DNA from: Nageia nagi
Lineage: Eukaryota; Pinophyta
Assembly: GCA_050084985.1 (NCBI GenBank)
Contig: JBITNC010000001.1
Coordinates: 131,626,001-131,690,000, forward strand
Direction of reading: 5' to 3'
Length of the DNA: 64,000 nucleotides
A program made the position numbers and the translations under genes. How positions within the stretch are numbered: position 1 is the first letter of the stretch; each line of letters opens with the position of its first letter. Shown here one piece after another: positions 22,225 through 32,842 of this stretch. The notes under the pieces are model-generated. The model made no database searches and was not told the origin of the DNA. It worked only from the letters and a program-made list of their open reading frames with translations.

Positions 22225-22905
22225 ATACACTTACTTTCTAAGATAGTAGTGCAAGAGACCAAGATTAATCATTTCAAACATTGCCTTAAGTTTGTATATG
22301 CAATGTTGAATGATTTCATAATTATTTCTAGTAATCAAAAGATCATCCACTTAAAGGAGAATCAAGACCACATCTTTTCCTTGATTAAGTACATATATAT
22401 CAGAGTCAAAAAAACACTTGGAGAATCCAATGTCTATAAACTACCCTAAAATCTTTCTGTACTAGGCTCTAGGTGCTTGCTTAAGTCCATACTATGACTT
22501 CTTTAGCTTGCACACAAAGGACTCTTTGCCTTTCATAATAAACCCTTCTCATTGATTCATGAAGATGTCCACATCTAAGTCACCATTGAGAAATGCACTC
22601 TTGATGTCAAGTTGAAAAACTTTCCATCTTTGAGCTATGGAAATAGCAAGGATAACTCTCATAGTATGCATCTTTGCCATGAGAGCAAAGGTTTCCTCAT
22701 AATCTACATCATATTTTTGAGAAAAATATTTAGCTAATAACCTTGCCTTATTTTTCTCAATATCTCCAAATAAATTGAACTTGATGTTGTAGATCCACTT
22801 ATTGCTAATCACATTCTTCTCTATGGGATAAATAACCAAGTCCCAAGTTTTATTTTTTATAAGAGCCTCATACTCCACTTTCATGGCTTTCATCTAGCAC
22901 TCATG
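22225..22905 (-). pseudogene. Ty1/copia reverse transcriptase remnant
   Basis: Starts with AMKVEYEALIKNKTWDLV, then NKWIYNIKFNLFGDIEKNKA, DYEETFALMAKMHTMRVIL and FQLDIKSAFLNGDL (catalytic Asp kept in QLDIKSAFLNG) at 22549-22893. It continues CKLKKS-stop-YGLKQAPRA (usual Leu-Tyr-Gly-Leu-Lys-Gln). The second catalytic box reads LILL-stop-VDDLLI near 22345, a TAA in place of the Tyr of YVDD. It is therefore inactive. Domain order after integrase is the copia order, opposite to Ty3/gypsy. Confidence 0.92.
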
Positions 22906-24000
22906 CTTAGAAGCTTATTTGAAGGTTGAGGGATCATGCTTGTTGTCAATCTTGGTAATTAAGGATTTGTTTAAGGTCATGCTCTTTGTTACCCTTTGAA
23001 TTAGAGATTTTTGTTCATGAGGTGACTTTTCTACATCAATATCTAACCAACTAGGTGAAACTAAAGAGTCCTATGGACCATCAACATCCTCATTAGAAGT
23101 AGATTCTTTAGGAATTTCATTGAACTTTACATCTCTTGAAATGAACATTACTTTATATGTTGGCGAGTAGATCATGTAGCCTCTATACTAACTATCATAA
23201 CCTACAAAGATGCATTTTTTAGCTCTTTTATTCAACTTCTTATTTTTCTAAAAAATAATGTAGGAGAAAGCTTCACAACCAAACACCTTAAGGTGAGAAA
23301 TGTTAGGTTTTCTTTCAGACCATGCCTCAAAAAGAGTTTTACTCTGAACAAATTTTATGGGACACCTATTCAAGGTGTAAATAGTAGTGCTCATAGCTTC
23401 ACTCTATAAGAATTTAGGAAGATTACCCAACATGCATCTAGCCATATCTATAATTATTCTATTTTTCTTTTTAGTAACATCATTCTACTGAGGAGTGTAA
23501 GGAATCATAAATTGCCTCTTGATTCCATACTTAGCATAATAGTCATTAAACTCATTGATATTTTCTCCTTCATGATCTAATCTCTATATTTTGATTTTAA
23601 TATTAGTTTGATTCTCAACAAAAGCTTTAAAAACCTTAAAACTCTCAAAGGTTTGATCCTTGTGCTCAAGTAGATACCCAAAGGTCATCCTACTAAAGTC
23701 ATCAATGAAGGTCAAGATGTAAGATGCTCCTCCAAGTGACGTAGTCTAAAATGGATCTATTAAATTTGAATGCATGAGTTGAAGAGGTTGAGATGCTCTT
23801 TTTACATTATCTTTTTCAAACTTTTCACTATGCATCTTGCCAAGAATTCACTTCTTGCATAGACCAACTAAAGGAGAAATTGAAGGTAAACCTTCTATAA
23901 GTTATTGGTCTTTCATGATATGAATACTCTTGTGGTTAAGGTGTCCTAAATGATGGTGCCAAATATTGCCTCTAGAATACACATTAGAAGCAAGACAAAT
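22906..24000 (-). pseudogene. Ty1/copia integrase remnant with dead triad
   Basis: GAG-pre-integrase zinc region (WHHHLGHLNHKSIHIM near 23970, CKK near 23860), then the core. The first acidic position is HSNLIDPF where the family has HSDL. FIDDFSRMTFGYLL follows. The second acidic position is RLDHEGENINEF (Asp kept). The third is NDVTKKKNRII where the family has a Glu two before the Lys-Asn-Arg. So Asp-Asp-Glu has become Asn-Asp-Lys. The rest (EAMSTTIYTLNRCP, HLKVFGCEAFSYI, KCIFVGYDS) is conserved, with scattered stops. The linker to RT includes SPSWLDIDVEKSP. Confidence 0.9.
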
Positions 24001-24099
24001 CTTTGATGTAACTTGATCCATAATGTAGAGGCTATCTTTCATAAATCCTTTAACCAAAATGTCAAGTTCTTTTTTAATGCACCAAGATTAAGAGTTGAA

Positions 24100-24345
24100 C
24101 TCAAAAGAGTACCTTTTTTTAGCAACTTTTATTATAGAGAGAAGGTTCATCCTTAAGAACATAGAGAAAATTTTTAATAACCTTTCCATGAATTAGCATA
24201 CTCCTAATTCCTTAAACTTTAAGGGTAGAGTTATCACCTATCACAACTGCATCTTTTCTATACTAGTGAAAATTCTCAAACTTTTTCCTTTCAAAGCATA
24301 GATGATTAGTGCATCTAGAATCAATAATCTATTCAGATGAAAAAG
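24100..24345 (-). pseudogene. Ty1/copia protease remnant
   Basis: IIDSRCTNHLCFERKKFENF, then KDAVVIGDNSTLKV, GIRSMLIHGKVIKNFLYV on the minus strand. The aspartic protease site, normally Asp-Ser-Gly-Cys/Ala, reads Asp-Ser-Arg-Cys. Glycine to Arg (GGA to AGA) should kill it. It lies between the zinc knuckle and integrase, as usual in copia. Confidence 0.88.
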
Positions 24346-24399
24346 AGTGAGACATGGAGTAGAGCACTATAGCAAAACCAACATGAATATTCTTCTTTT

Positions 24400-25376
24400 A
24401 TTTGTAGTTCTTTACATTTCCATTACCTTTGTTCTTTTCCTCTCTTTTTTTTTTTATAACAATCAACTTCTTTGTGACATTGGGTGCCATAATAGTTATA
24501 ACTACCATCAAATTTTTTCTTAGAATAAGGATTGTTTGCTTTGCCTTTTCCATCTCTTTGATTAAAGTGGTTGTTGTTATTGTTGTTCCTACTATTGTGG
24601 TTGTTGTTTTTGTTGTTCTTGCTGCTATGGTTGTTGTTTCTATTGTTCCTACTACTATTGTAGCCATTACCTCTTTTCTCAAATCTTTTGGAGGAAGAAG
24701 GATAAGATTTATTTTAATGGTTGAATTTCTTCTTGAAAGGAGTTTTGGTTGCTCCAAGAGCAACCTTATTATTCTTAGGAGAAGAAATAAACACCTTATT
24801 ATTAAGGGTTTCCTCATGCTTCAATAGGTTCCTAGAAAGGTTCTTAAGGAAGAAAACTTCTTCTTCATCATCAACCCTTGTTTCCATAACCGTTACAAAG
24901 TTTTCAAACTTTGAAGAAAGGATTTGAAGAATGATGAAGACCATGAACTCATCATTGATCCAATTGCACCCACAAGCAACAAGTTGGGTCTTTAGTTCAA
25001 TGATTTTATTCAAGTAGATAGCCACATTTTTATCTTCCCCTTGACAATATTGAAGCAACTTTTGAATAATGGTAAACCTTCTTGAAAAGTTTGAATCAAG
25101 GTATATTTTCTTAAGCTTATCCCATTCTTTCTTTTCCAAGGTTGAAGGGGAAATTATTAGGAGCACATCATCTAAAACTACATGGTAAATCATGGAGGTT
25201 TCCAACTCATTCTTTGTGTTGTTAATATCTAATGCCTTCTCATCTATAAGAGGTATAAGGTTCTCATTCACTGTTTGCCAAAGCTTCTTTGCTTGAAATT
25301 TAGCTCTCATTTATAGTTCCCAAATTCTATATTTGGAACCATCAAGAATATGTTTGGGTAAAAAATATTCTCCCAT
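24400..25376 (-). pseudogene. Ty1/copia gag (UBN2-type) with zinc knuckle
   Basis: Start chosen at the ATG whose first base is 25376: MGEYFLPKHILDGSKYRIW, the usual copia gag opening, then one stop before a 198-codon clean stretch at 24714-25310. That stretch shows KKLWQTVNENLIP, WDKLKKIYLDSNFSRRF, LQYCQGEDKNVAIYLNKI, LKTQLVACGCNWIND and LSSKFENFVTVMETR, all UBN2/Retrotran_gag_2 features. A low-complexity Thr/Ile-rich part follows (frames at 24429-24827 on the other strand are shadows). Then comes NYYGTQCHKEVDCYKKK, a CCHC knuckle with its first Cys changed to Tyr. Confidence 0.9.
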
Positions 25377-27239
25377 TTGCTACATACGAATATGAAATAA
25401 TAAGCATGTGGTTTTAATAAATAATATTAAATGTTAAGTTTTAACCAAGTAAATAATACATGTTACATTTAACACTAAAGAAATGCTTGATTTGATTCAT
25501 AAGTATAAATGTTTTACAATTCAAATAATAACCCATGTACCTAAATACATTTCTCATCTCAAGAATCGTAGATGTAGAGTGACATTATTGAGGCTTCTTT
25601 TCTTATCTAAAATTAGGCCTTCACTTGGATGCCCACACAAGAGGAGCCCAAGTACTACCAATCCTCAACTAGTTCCCCTTGGATAGCAATATAGTCTTAC
25701 AAGAAGAAGTACTAACTATTTTCCAAGGTTCTAACATTTATTAGATCAACCAAATTATTACTCTTGATTAGGTTTCAAGTTGTCCTTCTAGGTTATTAGG
25801 ATAATCTTTGAATGGATGTGCAGACATGTGGTATCACTACACATATGCTTGTCCACCTAATAGAGTTATGTATATACCAATAGAGGACTTAGGGGCAATT
25901 GATAAATATAGAATTTTCATCATGTGGATCATCAAACTTAAAATCTCCAATCCACCTATCCTCACCTCATGGCTCCCCAAACAAGTTATGTTGCAGAATG
26001 TACTTGCTGATGTGTTCGTTTTATGGGGTTTCTCATATCAATGTTTGCATTTTTGTTTGCATAAGAAAATAAAAAAAAATGAAACATGAAGTAAAGAGCA
26101 TAAATAAAATATCATCCATTCAATTTGAAATCTAAGTGTCCAATGGGTTTTGTTTAGCAACCCTTAAAGAATATCTTTACATTATTCCTTATTTTACACA
26201 AGTCCATTCATACTTTGCATAAAAATATTAGCATGTATCAATCCCATAAATTAAAAATTAAGTATGCATAATTAAATTAAAAAAGTAGGAAGCATGCATC
26301 ATTTAACTTAAAACAAAAGAGTGAAAAATGCATCATTTAACTTAACAAATTTATGTAAGCATGCATTATTCCATTCCTTGAAAAATAAGTATGAATTATC
26401 CTATTACTTTGCATAAGTTATTTTTGCAAAAGAAATTTAGAAAGATGCAATATTTTTTCAACTCTAACATGCAATATCTAGATAAATATTTAAGTAAAAA
26501 TTATACAAATTCCTCTTTCTTTTACTTAAACATTTATCCCTTAAGATATCATACTAGATTACCTTAGAAATTTAACTAAGGAGATAATGTAAAACAAATA
26601 CTTGTATGCTAAAAATATCTTCTAAAGATTATTAAAATAAGAATTATCGCCCCCCCACCCCTTTTTTTATAAAGCATTTGCAATGTAAGTAAAAAAAATT
26701 TAGTTTTACCAAAGTAAAAAAAAAATCCACATATAAGTACTTTTAGCATGCAAAAAATAATCCTTTAAAAATTCTCATACTTAGAAGTATTATCAAGGCA
26801 AAAAATCAACACTATAGGTTTATTTATTTCCATACTTAGAATTAATACTAAGACAAAAATGTTATTTATAAAACATATTCCTAAGTGAGCAATTGAAGGT
26901 ACCTTATATTGCAAATAATATTTGCCATTTTAAATAGAAAATCATCACCTCATATTTCTATGCATTAAATTCTTACTTTCTCCAAGTAGGAAAAATTAAA
27001 TAAATCATCATTAAAATTTGAATCTCACTCTACTTTAAGTTAGAGTGCATTAAATATTTAGGACACACATTGAAGGAAAAACTAAGCATCTAGATATGCA
27101 CCTAAGATTGTTTGCAAGAGAGAAAAAAAATGACTTTAATACAAAAAAGATTACCAAAATAAACAACTATCATTTCTCCCACCTTTTTACTTGCAAAAAA
27201 AAAGATAAACTAAAAAATAAGTCATAGACTTGGAGAAGG
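25377..27239. other. Non-coding, A+T-rich with homopolymer runs
   Basis: I searched for a copia 5' LTR and a TGGTATCAGAGC-type primer site on the minus strand here and saw neither. Short duplications of GCATGCATCATTTAACTTAA lie near 26295-26345 and a C-run near 26650. The open frames at 25483-25686 and 25808-26089 have no recognisable motif. Confidence 0.4.
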
Positions 27240-27610
27240 GAGGATGAATAGGGGAAATATTAAGAGGGGTTATGAGTTAAGAGGAGGAAGATGCTCCCCA
27301 ATTCCATAGAGCAAAGGAGCTATGTAGGGTAGTAGATGCCCTCCCAACTCCACAAAGTAGAGGAGATGTGTAGGGTGGTAGACACCCCCCCAACTCCATC
27401 AAGTAGATTAGCCATGGAAGGAGCCACAAGGTGGAGAGGGAGGTCTCAAAGGTTAAGCATGGTGGTATGGTGAAGGGGGCCATAGGCAGAAGAGATGCCC
27501 ATAGGTGGAAGAAGGTTGTCATTGAGGGGGAGGACATAGCCACAATGACATGAAGAGTATGGTATGCATCAATTGCCTTTTTCCTCACTAACATTGAGCT
27601 CCATGGCACC
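27240..27610 (+). repeat. G-rich segment with about 47-bp tandem units
   Basis: Three imperfect units, containing CCCAACTCCA, an AGAGGAG run and TGTAGGGTGGTAGACACC, lie near 27295-27420. Local composition is richer in G than its surroundings. A 110-codon minus-strand open frame covers it but shows only repeat-derived and hydrophobic sequence, with no known domain. Confidence 0.5.
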
Positions 27611-28245
27611 TAAAACCCTCATTTATTTTTTTTACAAAGGTGAATAGAGGATGGGCTAATCGAGTGGAGGAGGCTGGGCAAAAAAAGTACACTAAGTTCA
27701 TTATGTGCCTTTTGTTAGCCTCTTTTTTATTAAAAGGATTTAGATAGTATTGTAGATGCTATCTTCTCCATTTTTTAAAGAAATTATATAAGTTTTTGTA
27801 ATTCCCTCCTTTTTTTATTTTTGAAAATCTTAAAGCATATGAATTTTGTAAAAAATATACAACCCCTCTCCTTTTTTTTTGTACAAGAAATGTAAATTAT
27901 ATTTTAACATTCTTATAAAGAAAAAATACATGTATATATTGTAAAAAAATTGTAGCTACACTTTTGTTAGTATATAAAAAAATAATTGTATAATATAATT
28001 ATTTTGATAGAAGAACTTAAGATGGACAAGGCCCCTTTCCCTTTTTGTTATATATATATAAATATAAATAGCAATACATAGAGCAATTTTGTAGTCAAAA
28101 ATTATTATAACTACCATAGAAAGTGTTAGTATAAATAACAATTTCAAGGAAGCAATCCATCTACCTACATCTCCTATAAGAAACAAAAATTCATAATTAG
28201 TCACATGTTCTTTACATGGATAACAATTAAAAATCTTAAATTACA
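27611..28245. other. Non-coding, A+T-rich
   Basis: Poly-T and TATATA runs; no gene supported. Confidence 0.4.
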
Positions 28246-29580
28246 AATAATGTAGTATCTCACCTAGTGTTGCTAGGGGCATAACTATAGCTAGCACAAT
28301 AAATATTTTTTTCTCTTAGTGCCTCTTCCTCCTACACCATTATGTCATGGATGGGATTATTGACTTGATAGGGATCATCCTCTAACAATCCCTTACTATC
28401 CATATCATCCTCCTCATCATCATCCTAGTTCATCATGAGATCATCAAGATGGAATAATACCCACCATGCTATGTAACTGGTAGAAACCCTAGGATCCATG
28501 GAGACATTAGCCACATCGTCCAATTTCCTAAGCTCCTCCCATGAGAGCCTCCATGTTGGAATTACCTACATCCTTGCAAGCATATCTCTCTCAACCATGT
28601 ATCACTAATAGTAAGATGGAACTAGAGGGATCCCTTATTGGATCTTGAATTATTGTAAGGCATGATATGTATGGTAAGGTTTCACCACCTTCCTTTGGGT
28701 CTAGAGGAAACACTCTTGATGAACCCATGCCAACTAGTGCGCATCTACATCCCATACAAAGTCTCTATAGCACACTCAAACTAAGCCATTGATTTGCAGT
28801 CCGTCAAACTACTACCTCCTCACCTCTAGTGACTAGGGATACCTAGACCCACCACCCTTGGAGGTCCAACACACTAGGGAAATATCCCTTGGATATTCCT
28901 TCACTTGCTACAATCCCATGAGCCTCATGATAGCAATATGCTCAATTGCCCCTATTTGGAGTAAATTGGCATTAGCAATTATCATGTTGAACTTTTCAAT
29001 GCTGATGAAGTTGTACATGTCCCTATACAATTGTGCTAAAACGAATGGCCCCCATTCAAATTATGCTCCCCTGTCTCATGTTTGTCAAATCACCCAAACC
29101 ATTCCAAGAGGGAAGGATGAGTTACTCTTTTCTTTATGGTCACATACAACTGTAAGTGTCTCCCTACTCAAGAAAAAAACCTTCACTAGTATGGTAGCCT
29201 AATGCTCCCAATCATGGTCAACCTCTCCTATGAGATAAAGGGTATCATGATCTTGAACATTATTTTTTGGAAGCTCCCTTTAATGCATAAGACTCCACTT
29301 GATGGGAATCCCCCAAATTTGGTATAAATCTAGAATGATGATGGTCATTTCACTTGGGGGCAGGTAAAATGAGCAATAGTTTGGATCCCTTCTCTACTAA
29401 CATTATCAATAATGAGAGGTTTTGTTGAATATATCCTATAATGGCTATATATGCTAGCCCACATCTACTGAGTATGTAGTCCATATGGCTGGTCATAGGC
29501 CAACCCCTAGCTTTCTCCAAGGTGGATATGGTCATGGGTCCTCCCCAAATGAGAACCTTACATTCCTACAAAGGAATAAA
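28246..29580 (-). pseudogene. Plant mobile domain (PMD) pseudogene 1
   Basis: PMD (PF10536, aminotransferase-like) proteins occur in plant hosts (the MAIN/MAIL family) and in transposons. On the minus strand: CGLAYIAIIGYIQQNLSLLI, a frameshift, then the hallmark FYLPPSEMTIIILDLYQIWG (near 29365-29306). Further on comes MYNFISIEKFNMIIANANL with IAIMRLMGL, and a strongly acidic C-terminal tail (FHLDDLMM, DDDEEDDMDSKGLLEDD) near 28400-28330. An acceptor-like TTCCTTTGTAG lies just before the first block near 29570. An upstream exon (WRTFGHPITSQRGHI, near 29790-29730) is possible. Stops and frameshifts make it a pseudogene. Confidence 0.72.
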
Positions 29581-31209
29581 TGATCATTAATCAATACAAT
29601 ATTTTGCTAAGATGGAATATTTAATTAATGAAACTAAATAAGACTAAAAATATGAATTTATCAAGAAACTATAAGTAAAAAACCACTTATTGTATGATCA
29701 TATGGAAATGAGTGAATATACTTTGTTATATGGCCCCTTTGGCTAGTGATGGGATGACCAAATGTCCTCCATGCTTTTTCCACCATCTATTACAAATAAA
29801 AATAGAGGAACCAATGACTAGGGAAATAAAACAATGGTAGAAAAGCAAAAATGGCCTCTAAACATGTCTAATAAAGTTAACTTGCCTAAACCTAATTACC
29901 AGAAGCTAGAGGATAGGTAGAAGATAAGTCAACATATTAGCAAGGCTTTGCCAGGTCAATAGGGTGCCAAAGCACTCATTCAAAAGGATGAAAAAGTCAA
30001 AATAACTTTTTAATTATAAAATTACTTTATATAATTTCCAATTTACAAATAAAACCCTAGGGCATCAACCTTTTCACCTATAGGTGCCTAAAACCATAAT
30101 TTTGTTAGTTTATTGTACATTATTCTAAATGCTTGCAATTTCTTTTTCAAAAAAAATTGATGTTATTTTTATGTTGCTAGCAGTATCCATTTCTTTGAAT
30201 TAATTGTGCATTTAGGGACAAATGGTTTAAAATAGTGCACACATGTCTTTTCATTGCCTACTGCTTGTGTATCATTGAAATTATGAAATTTACATTATTT
30301 AAAACTATTCATATTAAATGTATGCCACCATTGATGTGAAATAGAAAAAATTAGAAAAAATTCTAAATGCACTATTTCAATTACTGTTGTAATACATTTC
30401 ATTGAATGATCATTACACTCATAAAGTTAGTATATATGATTAATCTTTATTGATAAAGTTTAATTATATTTAAATTGTACATCAATTTTTCATCCTTCAC
30501 TTTGCTCATTATTTATGTTTTGTTATCAAATAAAAATGTGTATTTCACCATCAATTGAATGAGCATTTTATTTTGAAAAATGTAATATCTTTTCTCCACC
30601 GCTAGCGACATGAATATTGTCAAATTTCATGTTCTTTCAAACAATTGCAATGCCTACAAATTCTTTATGATTCAAACAAATGATCATTGGAAAATTATAT
30701 ATATTGCAAAAAAGAATTTCAAATGTTGAAAACATTTGCTATTTCATGATTTCTTTGAAAATCTTATAATACATGGGAATGTTATTTTCTTTATAATTTG
30801 AAGAAAAATGATGTTGATGATTGTCAATTGAATATCTTTCAAATTTCTACACTTGATATGGAAAATCTCACATTGTTAGTGATATGCAATTGTTATAAAT
30901 ATTTTAGCAATGGGGCATGTTGTAATTTTGTTTAATATTTGCTTACTTATATGATTTATTCATACATATGCATTACTTTATGGATAAGGATCAAAATTTT
31001 TTAAAACATTATCATAAAGTTTTAAGCATCTCATTCTGCCAACGACATGGATCTACATTGAAAATTCATGCAAGTTGAAATGTGGTAATGAAAAGCTAGT
31101 GAATAATTGAATATATGGTGCATTGATAACAATTGAATATACTAGTTCATTGATATACTGATAATTATTTCACAACCATGGTCTTCCCATGAGAAAATAT
31201 TGTATTATT
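29581..31209. other. Non-coding, A+T-rich
   Basis: Apart from the possible upstream exon of the neighbouring PMD pseudogene, nothing recognisable. It ends at the target site of the large LTR element. Confidence 0.4.
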
Positions 31210-31214
31210 ACAGG

Positions 31215-32106
31215 TGTCAATCAACAAATCAACTCTATTAGCAAACAAGAAAAATACAATTAATACAAATTTAAATTTTATTAATTTTCTATAAGACCTT
31301 GGTACTATAGATTTTAGATCACTAGATCCAGTTGTCTTGTGAAAAGGCTTTTCTCAAAATGTATATATATAAAATAAACTATATGAAGTATATAGATGGA
31401 GGGTCGCTAGTGACCTCTATTGAAATTTTGGCAATTGAGATGAAATGCTAACACTTAATATCAAGTTCCTAGTGATTGTTTGATTTCAAATTTTATGATT
31501 AATTTGAATCACTCTCTTAGGTTCTAGCTTTTTATCATTTGTATCTGTGATGTCTTTTTGAATTCTACTACATCTTAACACCTATGAACTCTACACACAT
31601 GCTCAAATAACATATTAAAACATACTTGTACTTTTTTTTTAAAATATTAACATAAGGAAGAAAAGCATATAACAAAAATCAAACTAAAATAAACCTCACA
31701 GTTCAATCTTTATTTCAACAACATAAGTCTACTTCAATTTTCCTCCCTTGTTTTTTTCTATCTACTTCATGTATTTATAGATTTTTTAATGAACATTTGT
31801 GGAATTCTAGAAGGCTAAAAAAGGGGAGTCAAAGTTTATCTCTAGCTTGAAATAACCAAAGGGATTTCATGTCTAGTGACAATGTAGGTAAAGAATAACC
31901 CTCTCTATCCAAACTTTTGTGAAGAGGATAAAACTTATAGTTCATCTTCTATTTTTTGAGTTTTGATTTTTTTATTATAGAGTTATCAATAATCATAAGT
32001 GAATGCCAATGGCCTTTACTGATTGCCAATGATTGTATCTTAATCATTAGCATTTTAAGTCTTTCGATTTTTTAATGTATAAGTGGATCATATTTCAATG
32101 TCTACA
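31215..32106 (-). repeat. 3' LTR of the 17.8-kb element
   Basis: 892 bp. Shares with the 5' LTR long blocks such as TTTTAGATCACTAGATC, GCCTTGTGAAAAGGCTTTTC-like, GTGATTGTTTGATTTCAAAT, TGAATCACTCTCTTAGGTT, GGAAGAAAAGCATATAACAA and TGTGGAATTCTAGAAGGCTA. Differences are mostly transitions plus an indel of about 20 bp near 31410. On the coding strand it starts TGTAGACATT and ends TTGACA. Confidence 0.92.
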
Positions 32107-32120
32107 TTTTGGCCCTTTTT
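32107..32120 (-). other. Polypurine tract candidate
   Basis: On the coding strand AAAAAGGGCCAAAA directly abuts the TG of the 3' LTR, the place where second-strand priming would start. Two Cs interrupt the purine run. Confidence 0.6.
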
Positions 32121-32842
32121 GAATTATTAATCAAAGATGAGGTTAATATTTCAAAAACATAAAATGGGAAGCTTTAAATTATTATTTTATCTAATTATAT
32201 TTGAGGCTTTTTGTGATAGAAATTTTGAATCAATTTCTTATGTAAGTCAAAATTTTGATCAATCAAATTACAATAAAATGCGCTTTTCATTTAACATTTG
32301 ATGTGTTTTGAAAATAAAATTGGGATATACTTTACAAATGACTATTTTTAGCATGATAGTTGAGCTTATGTGAAAGCTGCATGACATTTTTATTATGTCA
32401 TTTTGCATGTCTAAGCACACAAGTGCTATGTAAGTATCTTTTTGGTATATGGGTTTTTGATGGCATTGTCCTTTGTCCTGATAACAAGGTTTTAGGTAAT
32501 ATTATGTAACAATGATTTATCACATTTTACCATTTTTTATATTTTCAAAATCAATAATATCCTAAGAAGTATTATCAAAATCTTTTACGCATGAAGCTTA
32601 AGTTCCTTAGAAAAAAATAATCATAACCCCTCTTTTTTTTTTTAAATCAGTGGTAGTAGATTTAAAATGCTAGCATTTGTTAATGAATTGATAGCGTTCA
32701 CTATCTAATCATAATATTATAAAAAGAAAAAGTTTAAATTTCATTATTACTTTCTATTTTATCATTTTCTTATCTACTAGGTGTCATTTATTCTTCATAC
32801 TTTTTATTGTGTTGTTAGCTATCGATATCTGAAAAGACTATC
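32121..32842. other. Spacer upstream of the antisense PMD gene
   Basis: A+T-rich, no coding. It would hold the promoter of the PMD gene if that had one of its own; no distinct motif is visible. Confidence 0.4.

Noticed and set aside
24429-24827. 132-codon hydrophobic plus-strand frame that looks membrane-like
   Set aside because: It is the antisense of the copia gag and zinc-knuckle region, whose Thr/Asn-rich codons read as Val/Phe/Ile on the other strand.
25808-26089. 93-codon open frame, possible small gene
   Set aside because: No domain, no clear codon bias and no conserved context could be seen; not enough to call a gene.
28858-29202. 114-codon plus-strand open frame
   Set aside because: It lies antisense to the PMD pseudogene, which has recognisable domain motifs on the minus strand.
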